Shown here in pieces: positions 35,201-49,341 of a stretch of DNA of 64,000 nt (positions are counted from its first letter, which is position 1; each line of letters opens with the position of its first letter). This DNA comes from Adiantum capillus-veneris. Taxonomy: Eukaryota > Streptophyta > Polypodiopsida > Polypodiales > Pteridaceae. Position numbers and translations under genes: made by a program. Location: NCBI GenBank assembly GCA_014529385.2, contig CM043955.1:139861108-139925107 (forward strand). Direction: 5' to 3'. A model generated the notes under the pieces. The model did no database searches. It was given only the letters and a program-made list of their open reading frames with translations, and was not told the origin of the DNA.

Positions 35201-38200
35201 GGGGGGGGCAGCCCATCTTCTGGTCCCCAATACTGTGTCGATCTTCTCCCTTCTCTCAGGTCTGCAAAGTATTATAATTTTTAGATTTTCTAAGTGCTCG
35301 TGTGCGCTCCCGTTTTGTGACACTTTCCTTCGACTCTGGCGCCCTGGGCCTTTTTTCACCATGGTCCAAGGTGTGTTGAGATGGCACTACCGTCCACCTG
35401 TGTGGCTCTTCCCTTCTCCCATCTCTTGATTTAGCCTCATTGTACAGATGTTATTTTTCATTGGGAGAGTCTCTCCCTTATGATTGCTATAGCCCTCTCT
35501 AGAAGAGGTGGTTGTAGCCCTATGGGCAGTTTCATTAACTAATAGAAGGATCTTTTTCTCGGAAAATTAAAGAAGTGCTAAAAGTCTGTTCAGTCTGTCT
35601 TTTCTATTGGCACGTGGTGCCCGTCTTGTGGCAGACAACCTAGGAAGTGTTTTGGCACCTTTGTGAGCCTACGTAAGACCTGCATGCTCAGGCACTTTAG
35701 CTTAGTTGCATACCCTTTGATTGCACATGAGCACAACCAGTGTCTGCTAGGTGTAGGCACTGGGGAGTGTTTCCATATAGATCATGAGTACCCAGCCTAG
35801 GTAGTTTATATGAAGCACCTCTTATAAGCGAGTTTATTAACTTACTAATAAGTGACATATTAGCCTTGCCAATTAAAATCGTGGGATTTTTTATGACATT
35901 GCCCGACCCATAATTCCATATATAAGTGACCCTAGGGGTCACTTCTTAAGCATAAGACTAGTACCAGCAGCACCATGCTCTAGCGTTTTTGCTAGCAGTA
36001 CCACCATCACATCCATGGCATTTTTCCATGAGCATACTCAACCCGCTAGCTTTTTTTAGTCTACAGTTGCAGATTTGCATCGCTATCAGTTTTCAGCCCT
36101 AGCGCTTTTAGAAGTTGCTGACTTCAGCCATAGTCCCAACATTTCCAGTTTGTAGCCATCAGATCAGCCAGAGTTTTCAGATTTCAGTCCATTTCTGCCA
36201 TTAGATCCAAGCATCTACAACAAGATTCCATGAGCATCTCAGCGTCTAGGACAATTGTATCAGCCTTTGTGCAATCTAAAGCAAATACCTCTCTATCACT
36301 AGAGAGGGGGCCCTTGGAGGGGGGTTTGGGACCCCATATGGAGGAAACCCTTATCTTCTTTGATGGAGAAAGCTAAGGCCAACTTCAACCCAATTGGCAG
36401 CTCGATTTGGAATTACGCCCAAGGAAATGGGGCCACAGGCCGAGGCTGTTTTAGAGGCACCCGGATGGCATGTTGCCATTGCACCTATCATTGGCAAACT
36501 ACGTTTGCATTGTCAGGGGTATTTAGGGCACAAAGACTTTTACATCATGCCTTTGGAAGGGTGTGACGTCCTCCGAGGAATCCCTTGGTTCCGCAAGAAC
36601 AGTGACGTGGTCGTTATAGGTCAAGGAAGGCCATTTGAAAGAATGAGAAGGGCAAAGAGATTGTACTTGATGTAAAACTGAAAGGCGAGTCCGTTCCATT
36701 TGATGAAATCCAATCTTTTTATTTATTCGATCATCTTGAAAGAACTGAATGTTGAACAAAGGTCAAATATGTATGACCCCGAAAAGGAACAACAAGAATT
36801 TTTGCAAGCTCAGGCTAGCTGTTTCCCTGAAGGCTTACTAGGAGAGTTACTTGGAGAGTTACCTCCTGCACGTCCCAAAGATCATAACAATTGACTTGAT
36901 TCCCGGTAGAACACCACCTAACTGGCCACCTTACAGAGGTAGCCAAGCCCAAAATGACTGAAATTATTGGTAAAGTATCTCATTGTGTCGCTAAGCTTTC
37001 CTGCTCTGGCAACAACCGCCTGTTGAAAGTATGAAAGGGATTCCACTCCTTTTGTCTGAAACACAAAAGTCTTCAAGTGTTGTCATAGGTTGAGAAGAAA
37101 TATCTTCCATATGGTTTTCTTCGTTTAGAAAATTGTTCTCGGGACAAATTATATCCAAAGATTCATTTGCAAAGATTGAAATCATGCTACAAGAGTCTGC
37201 ATCTGATTTATCGTTTGCACCTTTGAAGATAAGGACTGAAGTCTTCATTGTTGAAAAAGAATCATTGTTCACCTCAACACCGACTATCTGGTCAAAGACA
37301 AAGACTTTGTTCTCCACGGGCGATGATGAGGCTAGTGTTTTTGCAAAGACCACGACCACAGAAGGGGTTTTGTGGTCTTTAATTGTCACAAACAAACGAG
37401 CATCTCTTGACTCTTCAGCTTTCTTTGCAAGTATTAAAGGCTTCCATTTGAGAAGGGGGAGGTTGAGGTAGATGCGGCCTCTTAGGCCTCTGAAGGGTCC
37501 TCTTGCACAAGGAAAGAACAAGTAAGCCTTCGGCACTACCACCAAGAGCTTGTAAGGACTTGAAAGCAGGTCAAGGCTTGCGAGGGGAAACTTGTCCAAC
37601 GTCGTGGCGTTTCATGACTGAATACTCCACCACTAGGGTCGGACATATGTGCCACTAAATAAGACCACTTTGATCGAGTTGAATGCTTGCCAAGTATGAA
37701 AGCTTCGTGTTGCTGCTTTGTCGTATGTTGATAATGATTCAGAGATGGATCTAATTTGTGTTTGGCTATCTCTGAAGAACCATGCTTAGGGTGAAAATCT
37801 AGCCTACGAAACATCTGGACACTGAATCCACTCATGAGGAAAATGACTATGTAGGTCTCTGGAACCACAAAAATGTAAAACCCAAAGCACGTCCAAGCGT
37901 GAGGTCATCAATGTGAGGCCGTTGGAGAAAGCATGTTGGAGGGCTGCCATTTGCTCTTTGAGAACTGCTATTGGATCCTCCGGCAGAATATTGTTGGCAC
38001 CATCCTATGATCTGGCCATGTTGACTGCTTATACGAAATATCGTGGCCACAAGCGAGACTGGAGAGATATACATGCCGTAGCAAGACGGGTTTCGCCTCT
38101 AGAGCAAGCAAGGTTGGGAGAACCGATTTACCGAATGTGGCATCTTCTGGAATCTCGACTAAGTTGGTAAAGCTCAAAAGACTCTTTACTTTGGCATGGT

Positions 38201-41200
38201 TGCTTGTGTGGCTTGGAGGTTCCTAGAGTAAATACTTCCTAGATTGTATCCAATTTTTTTTCAATACTCCTCCCGCAAATAACCAACAAGGTCTGGCTAT
38301 GAGTAAAGCACCACTTTTCAATCATTGAATTCTCCTCCCAAGAAATCCCGAGCCATGAGATATTCGTACATTATGAAGCATCAATTTTTCTCTTCAGTAC
38401 TCCTCCCAGGAAAGCCCGAGCCATGAGTAAAACACGACTTTTTAATCACAGTTTCCTTTTGAATACTCCTCCCAGAAATTCCCAAGTTATGAGTATCGAA
38501 AAGTGTTACCAAAAACAATGAAACCAGCCTCAAAACCAGAATCAAGCAATCTCAAATCGGGACCAAAACAAGTTTAAAACATATAAATCCATTTCAAACA
38601 AATTCAAAACAACAATTGAAGAAAGCCTAATTCACTACTGAAAACCCTAATTTTTCACACATTGTCGGAATCAAAATCCACTCGCGTCAATGCATAGGGC
38701 TCGTCGAGAGGATCAACTTTGACTTTTGTTGCATATCCTAATTCTCAATTGTTTAAGAGATGTTTAGAGGCCTTTGCAACACAAAAAAGAGTTAAAAAGC
38801 ATGTTTTTAGAGCTTTTTAAGGCAAAAATGAACTCCTTCTTCTTTATCTCCTCCTCCTCTTGTCATTTCTTCTTCATCCAACCCCATAGCTTCCATCTGT
38901 AGGCTCATGTGGATCCAGTTTTCTCTGGCAGCACTGCTTTGCATCTCCCGCGGGTAGAATGCAAGAGAGTGAGCTTGAGTACATATTTAAAGACCCTTGG
39001 CAATCCAAAAGGAGCTTACATGAAAAGCACCTAAAAGCATCTGGTCCCAAAAGCATGCGCCCCATGGGTTGTCCGTACAATGTGCCACATCAGCACATGT
39101 CAGCGTGATTCGCGGGATAGTTTATACAATTTGCCACGTCAGCGCATATTGCGGAAATCCGTACTACAGGCCACATCATCACTTTTTCATAAGTTGTTAT
39201 GGTGGGGGTGTGTGCGCGTGCGCGCGTGTGCTTTACTTTAACGCTCCATCAAACGGGGGTCCCCTAAGTTGTTGGGGGTTAGGATTTTAATTCTAACCCA
39301 TAGGCCACTCGGCGAGGATTTGTAAGTTGGTAAGAACTTCATCTTCTTATGCTTCTGCTAGGGTTTAGGTCCATAGGCCATATTTGCAAGTTGGATAGGG
39401 TTAGGGCTAGGGAGACCTAACCCTCTGGGTCTTCACTGGCTTGACAGGTCAGCAATTTGTGACATAGTCACTCTTCACAAACACAAATTTGAGAGATCTA
39501 CGCGCCCAAGTAATCTTGGATTGCATGCAATTCCAAATAAGAAAAAAATTGTGGTTCTTTTATGGTGCAATGGCCCTTAAACAAAAGGTTGAAGACGGAA
39601 GTGTGCCGGATGCATGATCGACTAAGGGTGCTAGTAAATCTGGAGAAGGAACACAGATTCTTCGAGAAAATAAATCTGAGAGACGTTAGTTAGGTTCTTT
39701 TCTTGAGCTCTGATACCAAACACTGCCAAAGAGCTTTGATACCAATGTGATATGCAACGGAAGTGATTGATAGTGAATGCTCAGTACGTACTCAAGGTTC
39801 CTTAACTTCTTGAGAGAAATGTGCATTAGATTAGAGAGAAGGGAGAATGATACTGTGAATGAAGGAGAGAGAGAGAAGACTAACATGCTGTTGGCGTTTG
39901 TACTCCGTTCTTTCTAACTTTTCTACCAAGAATTTGTCCAAATCTTCATTCTTTTCTCAGTTCCCACGCTGGATTCAACTTTTCTCTGCCTACCCACCAA
40001 GAAGTGTTATTTAAGATTCTCTGCGAGAACCCATGGGTAATCTGGGGTTTTTTTATGGCTTATGTCTCGTAAGACAGAGTGATGAAGATAGAAGCGCGCC
40101 CGATGCGCAAAGTACGAAGGGTGGGAGTGGCTACTAGGTCCGGGGTTGTGCCACGGAGATTCTTTCACAAAAACATGCGCGTGGTGCAAAAAGGATCGAA
40201 TCCTCCGTAGAAGAAGAATCTTTATAAGCTCTGATACCACTGTAACAGGCTTGGACACTCCGAGCGAGGAATCAACAACAACACACAACTATAAAACTTT
40301 AAAATCACTGAACTTTAATGGAGAGAGAGAGGGAAAGAGTCAACACGGCCCGACATAGTTCCGTACCCATAGGTATTGGCTACAAAGTTCGGCCCCCCTT
40401 TTGTATTTCTTTATCATTAATCATTGCCAAGTACAACTCTCTCATTAATCATTGCAGAGTGAGGCCCCAAGGGCTCTTTTAACAGTACAAGGGATGCCAA
40501 AAGCAAAGCCCCAAAAGCAATCAGCTTAAAAGCTTCAAGTTCCAAAAGCATCTAGTCCAAAAACTGGCACCAAAAGCTGGCAGTGCAAATCACGGAATTC
40601 CGTATAGGTGCCACATCATTAGTCAGTGCAAATTACGGAGCGTCCGTACAACTTCCATGTCAGCATCTTCTACGTGATCTCTCTCCCTTTTTATTACTCT
40701 AGTGTCCCTTGGGCCCCATCGGACGGGACCCTATAAGTTGGATATAAGTTGTTCCAAGTTGGAACAACTTATAACTCAAATTCTTGTTAGATTCCACGCA
40801 GACGTGGCAACGTCATTATTTTGTGATGGGGGGGTGGGGTCAATTTTTATGACTTCGTTAGGCAATGGAAGGTATCAAACTTTTAAGAGAGTGTTATTGC
40901 TCAACATTCTCATGTTGATGGCCATGTGGTGCATGTCTGCTCATATGCACTTCCTATTGCACATTATAGAGGGACGATGTTATGTTGTTGGAGCTTGAGT
41001 GACCAGGAATGCATATCTGGAACGCTGGAAAAGTTGGAATGGGCATCTTTTGTCACTATTTAGTGACATGAAATGGGAAGTCGTCAAGTTTTCAACTTTT
41101 TTTTAGTTTGATTATGTTCTGCCTCTTCTAGGGTGGTAGTAGGTACGTCGTCGATCCTCATTTACTCTTTAGCGTTCATTAGGGTTCAAGAATTTGTTCT

Positions 41201-44200
41201 TTTGTCTTTTGCTTGTGGTATTGTATGGAGTCTGAATTGTAAAGTCTTCGGGTTGTCTTATCCTTTTTCTGATTCTTAAAGTTGAGCAAATTTTCAGTCA
41301 AGTAAGGTTCTCTTACTTATTTCGCCTAAACATTTCCAATATTGGTTTGTTTTTATCCTCTTTTTCTTTACAAACAAATAAGGTGATTTAGTTTTTCTTC
41401 ATTATTACTTTTCTTTTGTCTATTGATTTTGTGTTTTGTGGATGTTTTTAAGCCTCTCTTTTAATTTTTAAGTTCAGAGTTTTCTGACCTTATGAAGGTA
41501 TATGCCTAAAAATGGCCGTGCCTGGTTGGAGCCAGTCGGTTCAACTGTCCTGAGCCATCAATCCAGTTCAACACTCCAGTATTTCACAAGATAGGGAAAG
41601 TTGCAGAAAAGATCTAGGAGATTTTTATGAAGGATCATAGGGTCTTGTGGCCATATAATTTGCATTGCTTGAAAGGGTAGAAGTCTTCTTATATTTTTAT
41701 CATCACGGTGGTTCAGCATAATTGTAGATCAAGAAATCTTGTCCACATCATAATTCTAATTTCTGGGAACAAAAGTTTGGGAATTAATACCTTGGAAAGC
41801 CACAATTTTGTTGGCTGCTATTGCATTCATTTGTATACTACTATTCAGGCTGTCATCTTACTTTGTTATTTAGATCTTGTTGCTTATTATTTAAATTATT
41901 TAAATTGATTTTACAATTTTCAGTGATTTCAAGGATATTTTTGATGTGGACCACTTCATATTCTCTTTACAAAACGAAGTACGCATTGTAAAAAGGCTGC
42001 CTCAGAAATATTATGAAAAGGTTAGAAAAGGCAAACTTTTATCAATGCCTCCAATCAGCTGGTCTAATGAGTCATATTATCTAAGCCAGGTGAGTTAGTG
42101 TAACCTTGTCATAAGATGGTCTTGTTTGAAACACTCCTGCGTTGTTGAAAGAGTGCGGCTTAATGGTACAGATACTTCCTTTGTTCAAAAAGCATAAAGT
42201 TATTCGTTTTAGCAAAACGGATACTCGTCTTGCAAATAATGGGCTACCTGTTTGGATGCAAAAGCTTCGTTGTCGAGTCAATTATGAAGCTCTCAAATTT
42301 ACTCCTCTGATTGAAAGACTGGGCCAAGAGCTGGTGAATATTCTTCTGAGAAAGGGTTCATTTGTGGTCCTTCATTTACGATATGAGATGGATATGTTGG
42401 CCTTTTCTGGATGCACACATGGTTGCACTGATGCAGAGGTGGACATGTTGACGAAGATGAGGTTTGGATCAATATTATTCCTGGTTAATCATTTTCTTAC
42501 CCTGCAAATTCACTTTTTCATATGTACAGGTTTGCTTATCCATGGTGGAAAGAGAAGATTATTGATTCTGTTCAGAAGAGACTTGATGGCTTATGCCCTC
42601 TTACGCCAGAGGAAACTGCTCTTGTTCTCAAAGCACTGGGGTTTCATAGAGAGACACAGATTTACATTGCAGCTGGGGAGATTTATGGCAGCAAGAGGAG
42701 GATGGCTTCACTACATGGAACTTTTCCAAACATTGTACGCTCAGTCTTTGTGAACCTTTTGGCGTTATAATATTTGTGTGCTTGTGCGTGTAATGTCAAA
42801 ATGCATTTTTAGCATTGTCCATGAATTAACTTAGCTATATGTTGCCATGTCTTAAGGTATTTCAAAGGTCTTTTTCTTTCCAAGAGGAAGATCCTTCCAT
42901 CAGTTAACTGCCCGTATTAGAGAAGGGCTACATCAAAATGTGGGGAGACTCTCCCAATGAGAAAGTAAGATATGTACAATGACGGCTAAATCAAGAGTTG
43001 GAAGGAGGAAACAACCACACTTGCCGGCCCGTCTAGGCGCTCCATGAACCATGGTGAAGAAGGGCCTTGGTTTCCAAAGTCGCAAGAAGGCCTTGCGGCG
43101 CTATCGCATGCGGTCGGAGCTGCCCTGGAGTCTCTCAAATTGTCCGGAGTGTGTGAATCAGCTCTAGCCAGATGTCATGTACAGTCTCCGTTGGTGGGAC
43201 GGGTTGAGCCTCGAAGATGCGGAAGCATCGGGCTCTTGAGTTGACCAAGTGTCAGATTGCAAATGAGCTCCCAACAACACTCTATCTTTGCTCAACTCCT
43301 GAGGTACAGGCTCTGTGGCGGGCTGGAGTGCAGGCCAGCCCTCCCATATCACAATCATCCTGCTGATGGAAGCCATCTCAAAATGAAGTGCGGAGCTAGT
43401 GAGGATGGACCAGGCGGCAGCACCCCAAGTGTACTGGCTAGCTGTCGAAAGTGCAGGCATCGGCTGAAGAATCCGAAGCCAAACCTGCTGTGCCATGGGG
43501 CAGTCTCATAGACAGTGGCGCTGTGTTTCGAGTGGATGGTCGCAGGTTGAACAGATCGTAGAGTGACCACTGTGCACCAACCAACTCCCAACTGCACGAG
43601 CTCAATGGGCTACTAGCCACCGAAAGATAGTGACTGTCTTTGGCTGTCTGCTGTTCCACAGTTGTCCCAAAAAGTCTTCTAAGAACTAGGTCGTCTCTTC
43701 CCAATGTTCCTCTGCAGCAGGATGAGCCTCTCTGCATGTTGTCATTTATTTACGTCCCAATCTTGCTGCGTACTGAAAAAAGGGTGTCCCCGGGTGATTT
43801 GCAGAGTAAAAGGATAGTGCCAAAACCATTCTTCCAGGTCTCACTGCACTCCGCACGAGAGGCCCCTCTCCCAAGCCCATAACCGCTAGTGTCCTAACTC
43901 TTAAGAGCTGATGGGCCCGGGTCTATTACACAAGTCCTCCCACTGATGCCCACAACTCGGATCCGCTGAAAGCAACACTCGGCCACCTTTGGCGCCTCGG
44001 CGATGACTCTGTGGAGGAGGCCCTCTCTTTGAACCTCAAAGATCATGCATGAATTTGTGTCTGAGCAAGCCCTAACTGCAATGAGGACCTCCAGTCGAGT
44101 GAAAGCCCCCATCGAGCAGGGAGCCGTCAACTCAGGTGTGCTACTCTGCTGTATGGTCTCTATAGCATCTTGACACTTGCTCTGCGCACCCCTCATATCT

Positions 44201-47200
44201 CGTAGCTGAAGGCTGTGGATCTCCTCATCAAGTGCTGTAAACTGCAGCAAGTCTTCAACAGTGCGGGCAGGATTCTCTGCCATGGGACTCAAGGGCCATG
44301 GGGCTGACTACCAACCATGTGACCACGTTGTGTCCTGACCAAAGGAGGCTGCCTCAAACACTCCTTGATGCATGTGGGCTGGTGCTGCTCAAGGCCACTA
44401 CGCAACTGCTCCCAAGACCAAAGCAAGCTTAAAGCAAAACGGTCCTCCCATCTACTGCTCCATCTTTTGCTCAGGCCCACTCTGCGCACTTTGTGAAAAT
44501 CTAGCGAGTTGAAGGGTTGCGTGGGCCGTGTGTCTATGGGACTCCGTCTTTGATTCGGTGAAGCAACAGCTCCTTCCAAGCTTGGCTCCTCCCCTAAAGG
44601 AGACCTTTGACAGTGAGCTTCCCAAGGAGGGCTCTACTTTGCCGTGCTCGGTCGATGATCCCCAAATGTAACGGGACAGGCACCACGTGCCAACGGAAAA
44701 GAACAGACTGAACAACTTTTAGCACTTCAAGTAACGTTGAACTGAAAGAGATACACGAACACGAGACGGGGAGTAGCAGAGTTTTACCCCAAGAGAGCAC
44801 TGGTCCTAAACCTTGGCGCCCCTTTTGGTATTTCTTTATATTGCATTAACAAGGTACAACTCCCATAGCTCTGCTCTACATCTCCCAGGGGTAGATTGCC
44901 AGAGTGAGAGCTCATGGGTCAATTTAAAGGTCCTTGGCCTCTAAAAGCAGTTTACATGAAAAGCTTCAAGTTCTAAAAGCATTTGGTACCAAAAGCTCAT
45001 CACAAATCAGCCAACGTAAAAGTAGGAAATTTGTACAATTGCCACGCCGGCATTGCTGTCGTAAAATCTGGAAATTTGCAACGTCAACCATTAGCGCAAA
45101 ATCTAGGCTATCTGTACAACAGTGCCACGTCATCAGATGATCGCAAGTTCTTTTTGCGTGTGTTTGGTGCTTTATTTTAATCCTAGTGACTAGGGCCCCA
45201 TCGGACGGGGTCCCATAAGTTGGTGGGAACTTCTTTAATACTTAGGCCACCCGGCAAGACTTTGTGAGTTGGTCAGACTTCTTCTGTTGCTGCTACTTCT
45301 TCTGTTGCTTCTACACTTAGGGTTTAGGCCCCTAGGCTGGGATCTGCAAGTCGACTCAGGTCTTTAGTGGCTTGACACGTCAACAGTTTGTGGCACCAAC
45401 CCTTGCTAAGAGCAAGGTAAAGTAATGACCTGCCAAGAAACTTTGGCCCAAGTAGACTATGCGTCTCGCCCTGACCACAAAAAGTTTTTGATCAACCTCT
45501 CCAATTGGCTGATGCAAGAACTCGAGAAAATCCAGCAAGACGTGATGTACCACATAGTAGCCAAAAGCACCTGATTGGCCAATACAACCTTGCCAGCAAG
45601 AGAGAGCCGTGCCAAACTCCAACAACAATGTGCTGCTCTGGTGACTGTAACAATCTTGGACACTCCAAGCGACAATAGCAACACGCGAACAGAAACTTCA
45701 AAATCACTGAACTTTAATAGAGAGAGAGAGAGAGAGGGAGAGAGTCGACACGGCCCGGTGTAGTTCCGTGCCCAGAGGTATTGGCCCCAAAATCTAGCGT
45801 CCCTTTCGGTATTTCTTTATCATTAATCATTGCAAAGTACAACTTCGAGGGACCTCTGCTCTCAGACTCTGTGTCCAGATGCTCTACAGAGTGAGGCCCA
45901 AGGGCTCTTTTGTTCTTACAAGGGATGCCCAAAAGCAAAGCCCCAAAAACATTTAGTTCAAAAGCACTAAATCCAAAAGCATCTGCTCTCAAAAGCTGCC
46001 AATGTAAATTGCGGAAATCCGTACAATCTGCCACGTTGCAGAGCCAACGCAAAACGCGGAATTTCCGTACAATATGCCATGTCAGCGCAATTCGTGGGCA
46101 ATCCGTACAACTCTGCCACGTTAGCATTACTCGCGATTTTCTTCTTTTCTCTTTTTCTTTTGCCTATCTGTCCCCTGGCCCCATCGGACGGGGCCCCATA
46201 ATTTGGGACCAACTTATAAATTAGTCATTTTATCCATCTGGTCATGCCACATCATCATTTTGTGACATACCCCCCTCTTGAAAGAATTGTAATCGCCCTC
46301 GATTACGCATGCAAAATCAGACACAAGCCATAAACCAGTTCAGTAGACACTGGCTTCTAAGTAGTTCGTCGGAACGTTTGGATGTGCTACCATCTGATTT
46401 TGCAAAATCCTGCGATGAGCTATCATCTGGTTCTCTTGATTCATTCTCTTCAATCTGGCGGACTCTTGCCTTGTTGAGGTGGATACTATCCTGTTTGTAA
46501 GATAAGTCAATGAGCCGGCATGCGTTCCAAATCGTTCCTTAGCATGTTGCATAAGTCTTTGAATAGAGTCAGACTTCTGGTTTAGGTAATAGTCTTGAAT
46601 CTCTTTTAGCAAACCACAACAAAACCGCTCAATCTGGTCTTTCAAAGTAATCCTGAAACGAAGACTCTAGCAAATAAGTATCCCGAAACCTCTGGCAGTA
46701 GTCATCCGATGTATCTTTCTCAGTCATTTTCAAGTGATGCCCAGCCATGATGATATCTCTTGCATATTCATTTGATATCCAAGTTGACGTGAAAATTGTC
46801 TTGAATTCTTGACATCCATTGCATTTTTATATGCTTCAAAAAAATCTTGTCTTGGGTGCTTAGAAATTGAGGAACCTTCTTAGCACCCTAGAATACTTCA
46901 AATGCCGCCTTCCCCGTGTGTTGTTGTTGGCAAACTCCACCAAGGGCAAATACTTTTCCCATTAAGTCTTCTGATCCAATGTATCTTTCTCAGTCATTTT
47001 CAAGTGATGCAAAGCCATGATGACATCTCTGGCAGTAGTCATCCAATGTATCTTTCTCAGTGATTTTCAAGTGATGCCAAGCCATGATGACATCTCTTGC
47101 ATATTCATCTGATATCCAAGTTGATGTGAAAATTGTATTGAATTCTTGACATCCATTGCATTTTCATCTGCTTCAAAAAAATCTTGTCTTGGGTGCTTAG

Positions 47201-48960
47201 AAATTGAGGAACCTTCTTAGCACCCTAGAATACTTCAAATGCCGCCTTTTCCGTGTGTTGCTGTAGGCAAACTCCACCAAGTGCAAATACTTTTCCCATT
47301 AAGTGTTCTTATCCGAAATATAAGACTTCCAATAAATCCAAAACCATTGAATTGGCTATGTCAAATTGCCCATCTGTCTGTGGGTGGAACGAGGACCAAA
47401 ACTGCAACCACGTGTCAATGTTCTCCTAGATTGCCCTCCAAAACAAGCCAGTAAACTGGGGATCTTTGTCCCAAGCAATGGACTCGGGCATGCCATATGT
47501 TCGGAAAATCTGTGAGACAAACAGTTTCGCCAAATGATCGGGCTTAACTGTCTTCTTTACCGGAATGAAGTCGGCCTGTTTATTGAATCTATCGATGACT
47601 GTCCAAATGTCATCATGCCCACTTTGAGTCTTGGGAAGATAAAAAATAAAATCCATGGCAATGCTTTCCCAGGGAGAAGGGTGTGGGTAAAGGCTTTAGA
47701 AATCCTGGTGCCTTATGCCTGTCAAATGTCATAAAATCTAATATCTAGCTTTACCCAAATGATTTTTCTCATGTTAAACTGATCATTTAATATGGGGAAA
47801 TAAGAGGGAAACGAGCTAGAACATAGATATGAGTTTTTAGGCCAAGCTCAACATAGGGCCAAAAGGAGGTGTTTTTTTTGATTTGCCAGGTATGGAAACC
47901 TTGGCCATCAAAAATAGTTAAATTTTCCTTGCCCATGGTGTACCCTAATGTGTAGTATGGAGGAGGTCTTACCTGTTTTAGGGAGTGTTTAGTCTCCGTG
48001 TGACTAATCTGAAAAGGATTTTTACAAAATGATGGAGTTTTGTGAAGCCACTCTTCACTTATTTGTGAAGCACCTCTTTACAAAGCTCATGGTATGGTTC
48101 GAGGCTCAAAAGGATTTTGTTTTGGAGATTACAAAATTTTAGTACTTGTGTAGGGTGAGCACAAAGGATAAGGGAAGTTTACAAAGTGGGTATACAAAAT
48201 GGGCTTGAAATAGTCGAGCCCTTTTACAAAGCTAGGCAATGGAAGTCCGTGGGAATGCCCCACCCTAGGTAGTGAGATGGCCTTCGGGAGCGTGTGGGTA
48301 TCGAGAACCAAAACTCAAAAGGTTGGTGGTCCAACAACCTTGGCCGCAACTGAAGTTGTTGTGCGAGGAGCCTCCAAGACTGTTCTGATGGTGGAACCGA
48401 TCTCGGACAAAAGTGGAAGGTATTCTCATCACAGGCCAGGGTACAGACTGCCTCCTTCACAAGAGCATTTGATGTCGGATCAAAGCCATGGCGCCATTGT
48501 CGAAAGTAGGCTCTAGTAGCATGTTTTGCCCAATAGGCTCATGGAGATCACTCTGGTTGTCATGTCGGGGAACTCCAACGCGATTCGATAGTAACGTCAT
48601 TCGAGAAACATCAGCAATCAACAAGAAGCCGGGCTTGTAGCAAGTCGTGTACCTCACCACGACTAAGTCGAATGCCGATAATCTTGTAGATAACCGAGGT
48701 GGCCTGGAGGTGCTCCATCTCAGTTTCAAGGCTCGCTTGCTCTTCTGGCGAGAGCAAGTCGGATGGTTGGCTCTATGGTGTCGAATGAGGGGACTTTTGA
48801 GGAGTCCCTTTGGGTGGATCAGGAGCGGCCATCAGTGTCTGCTGCGTCGAAGCGAGAGGGGCTATCAACGACGAAGACAAAATACGGTGGGCGAGGAAGG
48901 ATGAAGAGCAAAATCTCCGACTACAATCTGCAGCTAGGCAGAGAGAGGACACCGCGGAAA

Positions 48961-48996
<36 letters not shown>

Positions 48997-49303
48997 ATAT
49001 ATGCGAAAGCTAGGGAGAGAGCTAAAAGCTCCGTGGGAGAGGAGGAAGGGGAACCAACGGCGGCAGCACTGGGGGCAGCGAGAACAAAGGGGGGGGGGAG
49101 TGGAGGCGTAGAGAGAGGGTAGTGCAATGACGAGCGATTTTCTTGGTACTTAAAAGGTCTTAATTCTAATTCTATAAAACAGAAATCGGATTGTGCTTTT
49201 TAAATCAAAGGATCGGTGAGGATGGGAGCATGCCCGATGCGCGATGAAGGAAGTGTGGCAGTGGCTTTTAACTGTAGGCAACAATAATTAGTGGGGGTGT
49301 GGC

Positions 49304-49341
<38 letters not shown>

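Larger units (their letters stand above)
26027..41923 (+). other. Giant intron 3 of the GT106 gene (15,897 bp)
   Basis: Bounded by GTAGGA and TTTTCAG, with phase 2 matching on both sides. It contains a (AG)28 tract, gypsy gag/LTR/protease/RT pieces on the minus strand, a plus-strand LINE 3' half, several LTR fragments of one gypsy family and unusual tandem repeats. Nothing in it extends the host reading frame. Confidence 0.85.

Noticed and set aside
42522-42770. Stand-alone small gene beginning MYRFAYPWW
   Set aside because: It is exon 6 read with intron on both sides; the true borders are the AG at 42528-42529 and the GT at 42735-42736.
43257-43882. Plus-strand frames across the LINE fragment
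   Set aside because: They are shadows of the minus-strand LINE C-terminal region.
48763-49127. Poly-Gly / poly-Pro frames
   Set aside because: These come from the G35 homopolymer and flanking purine-rich DNA.
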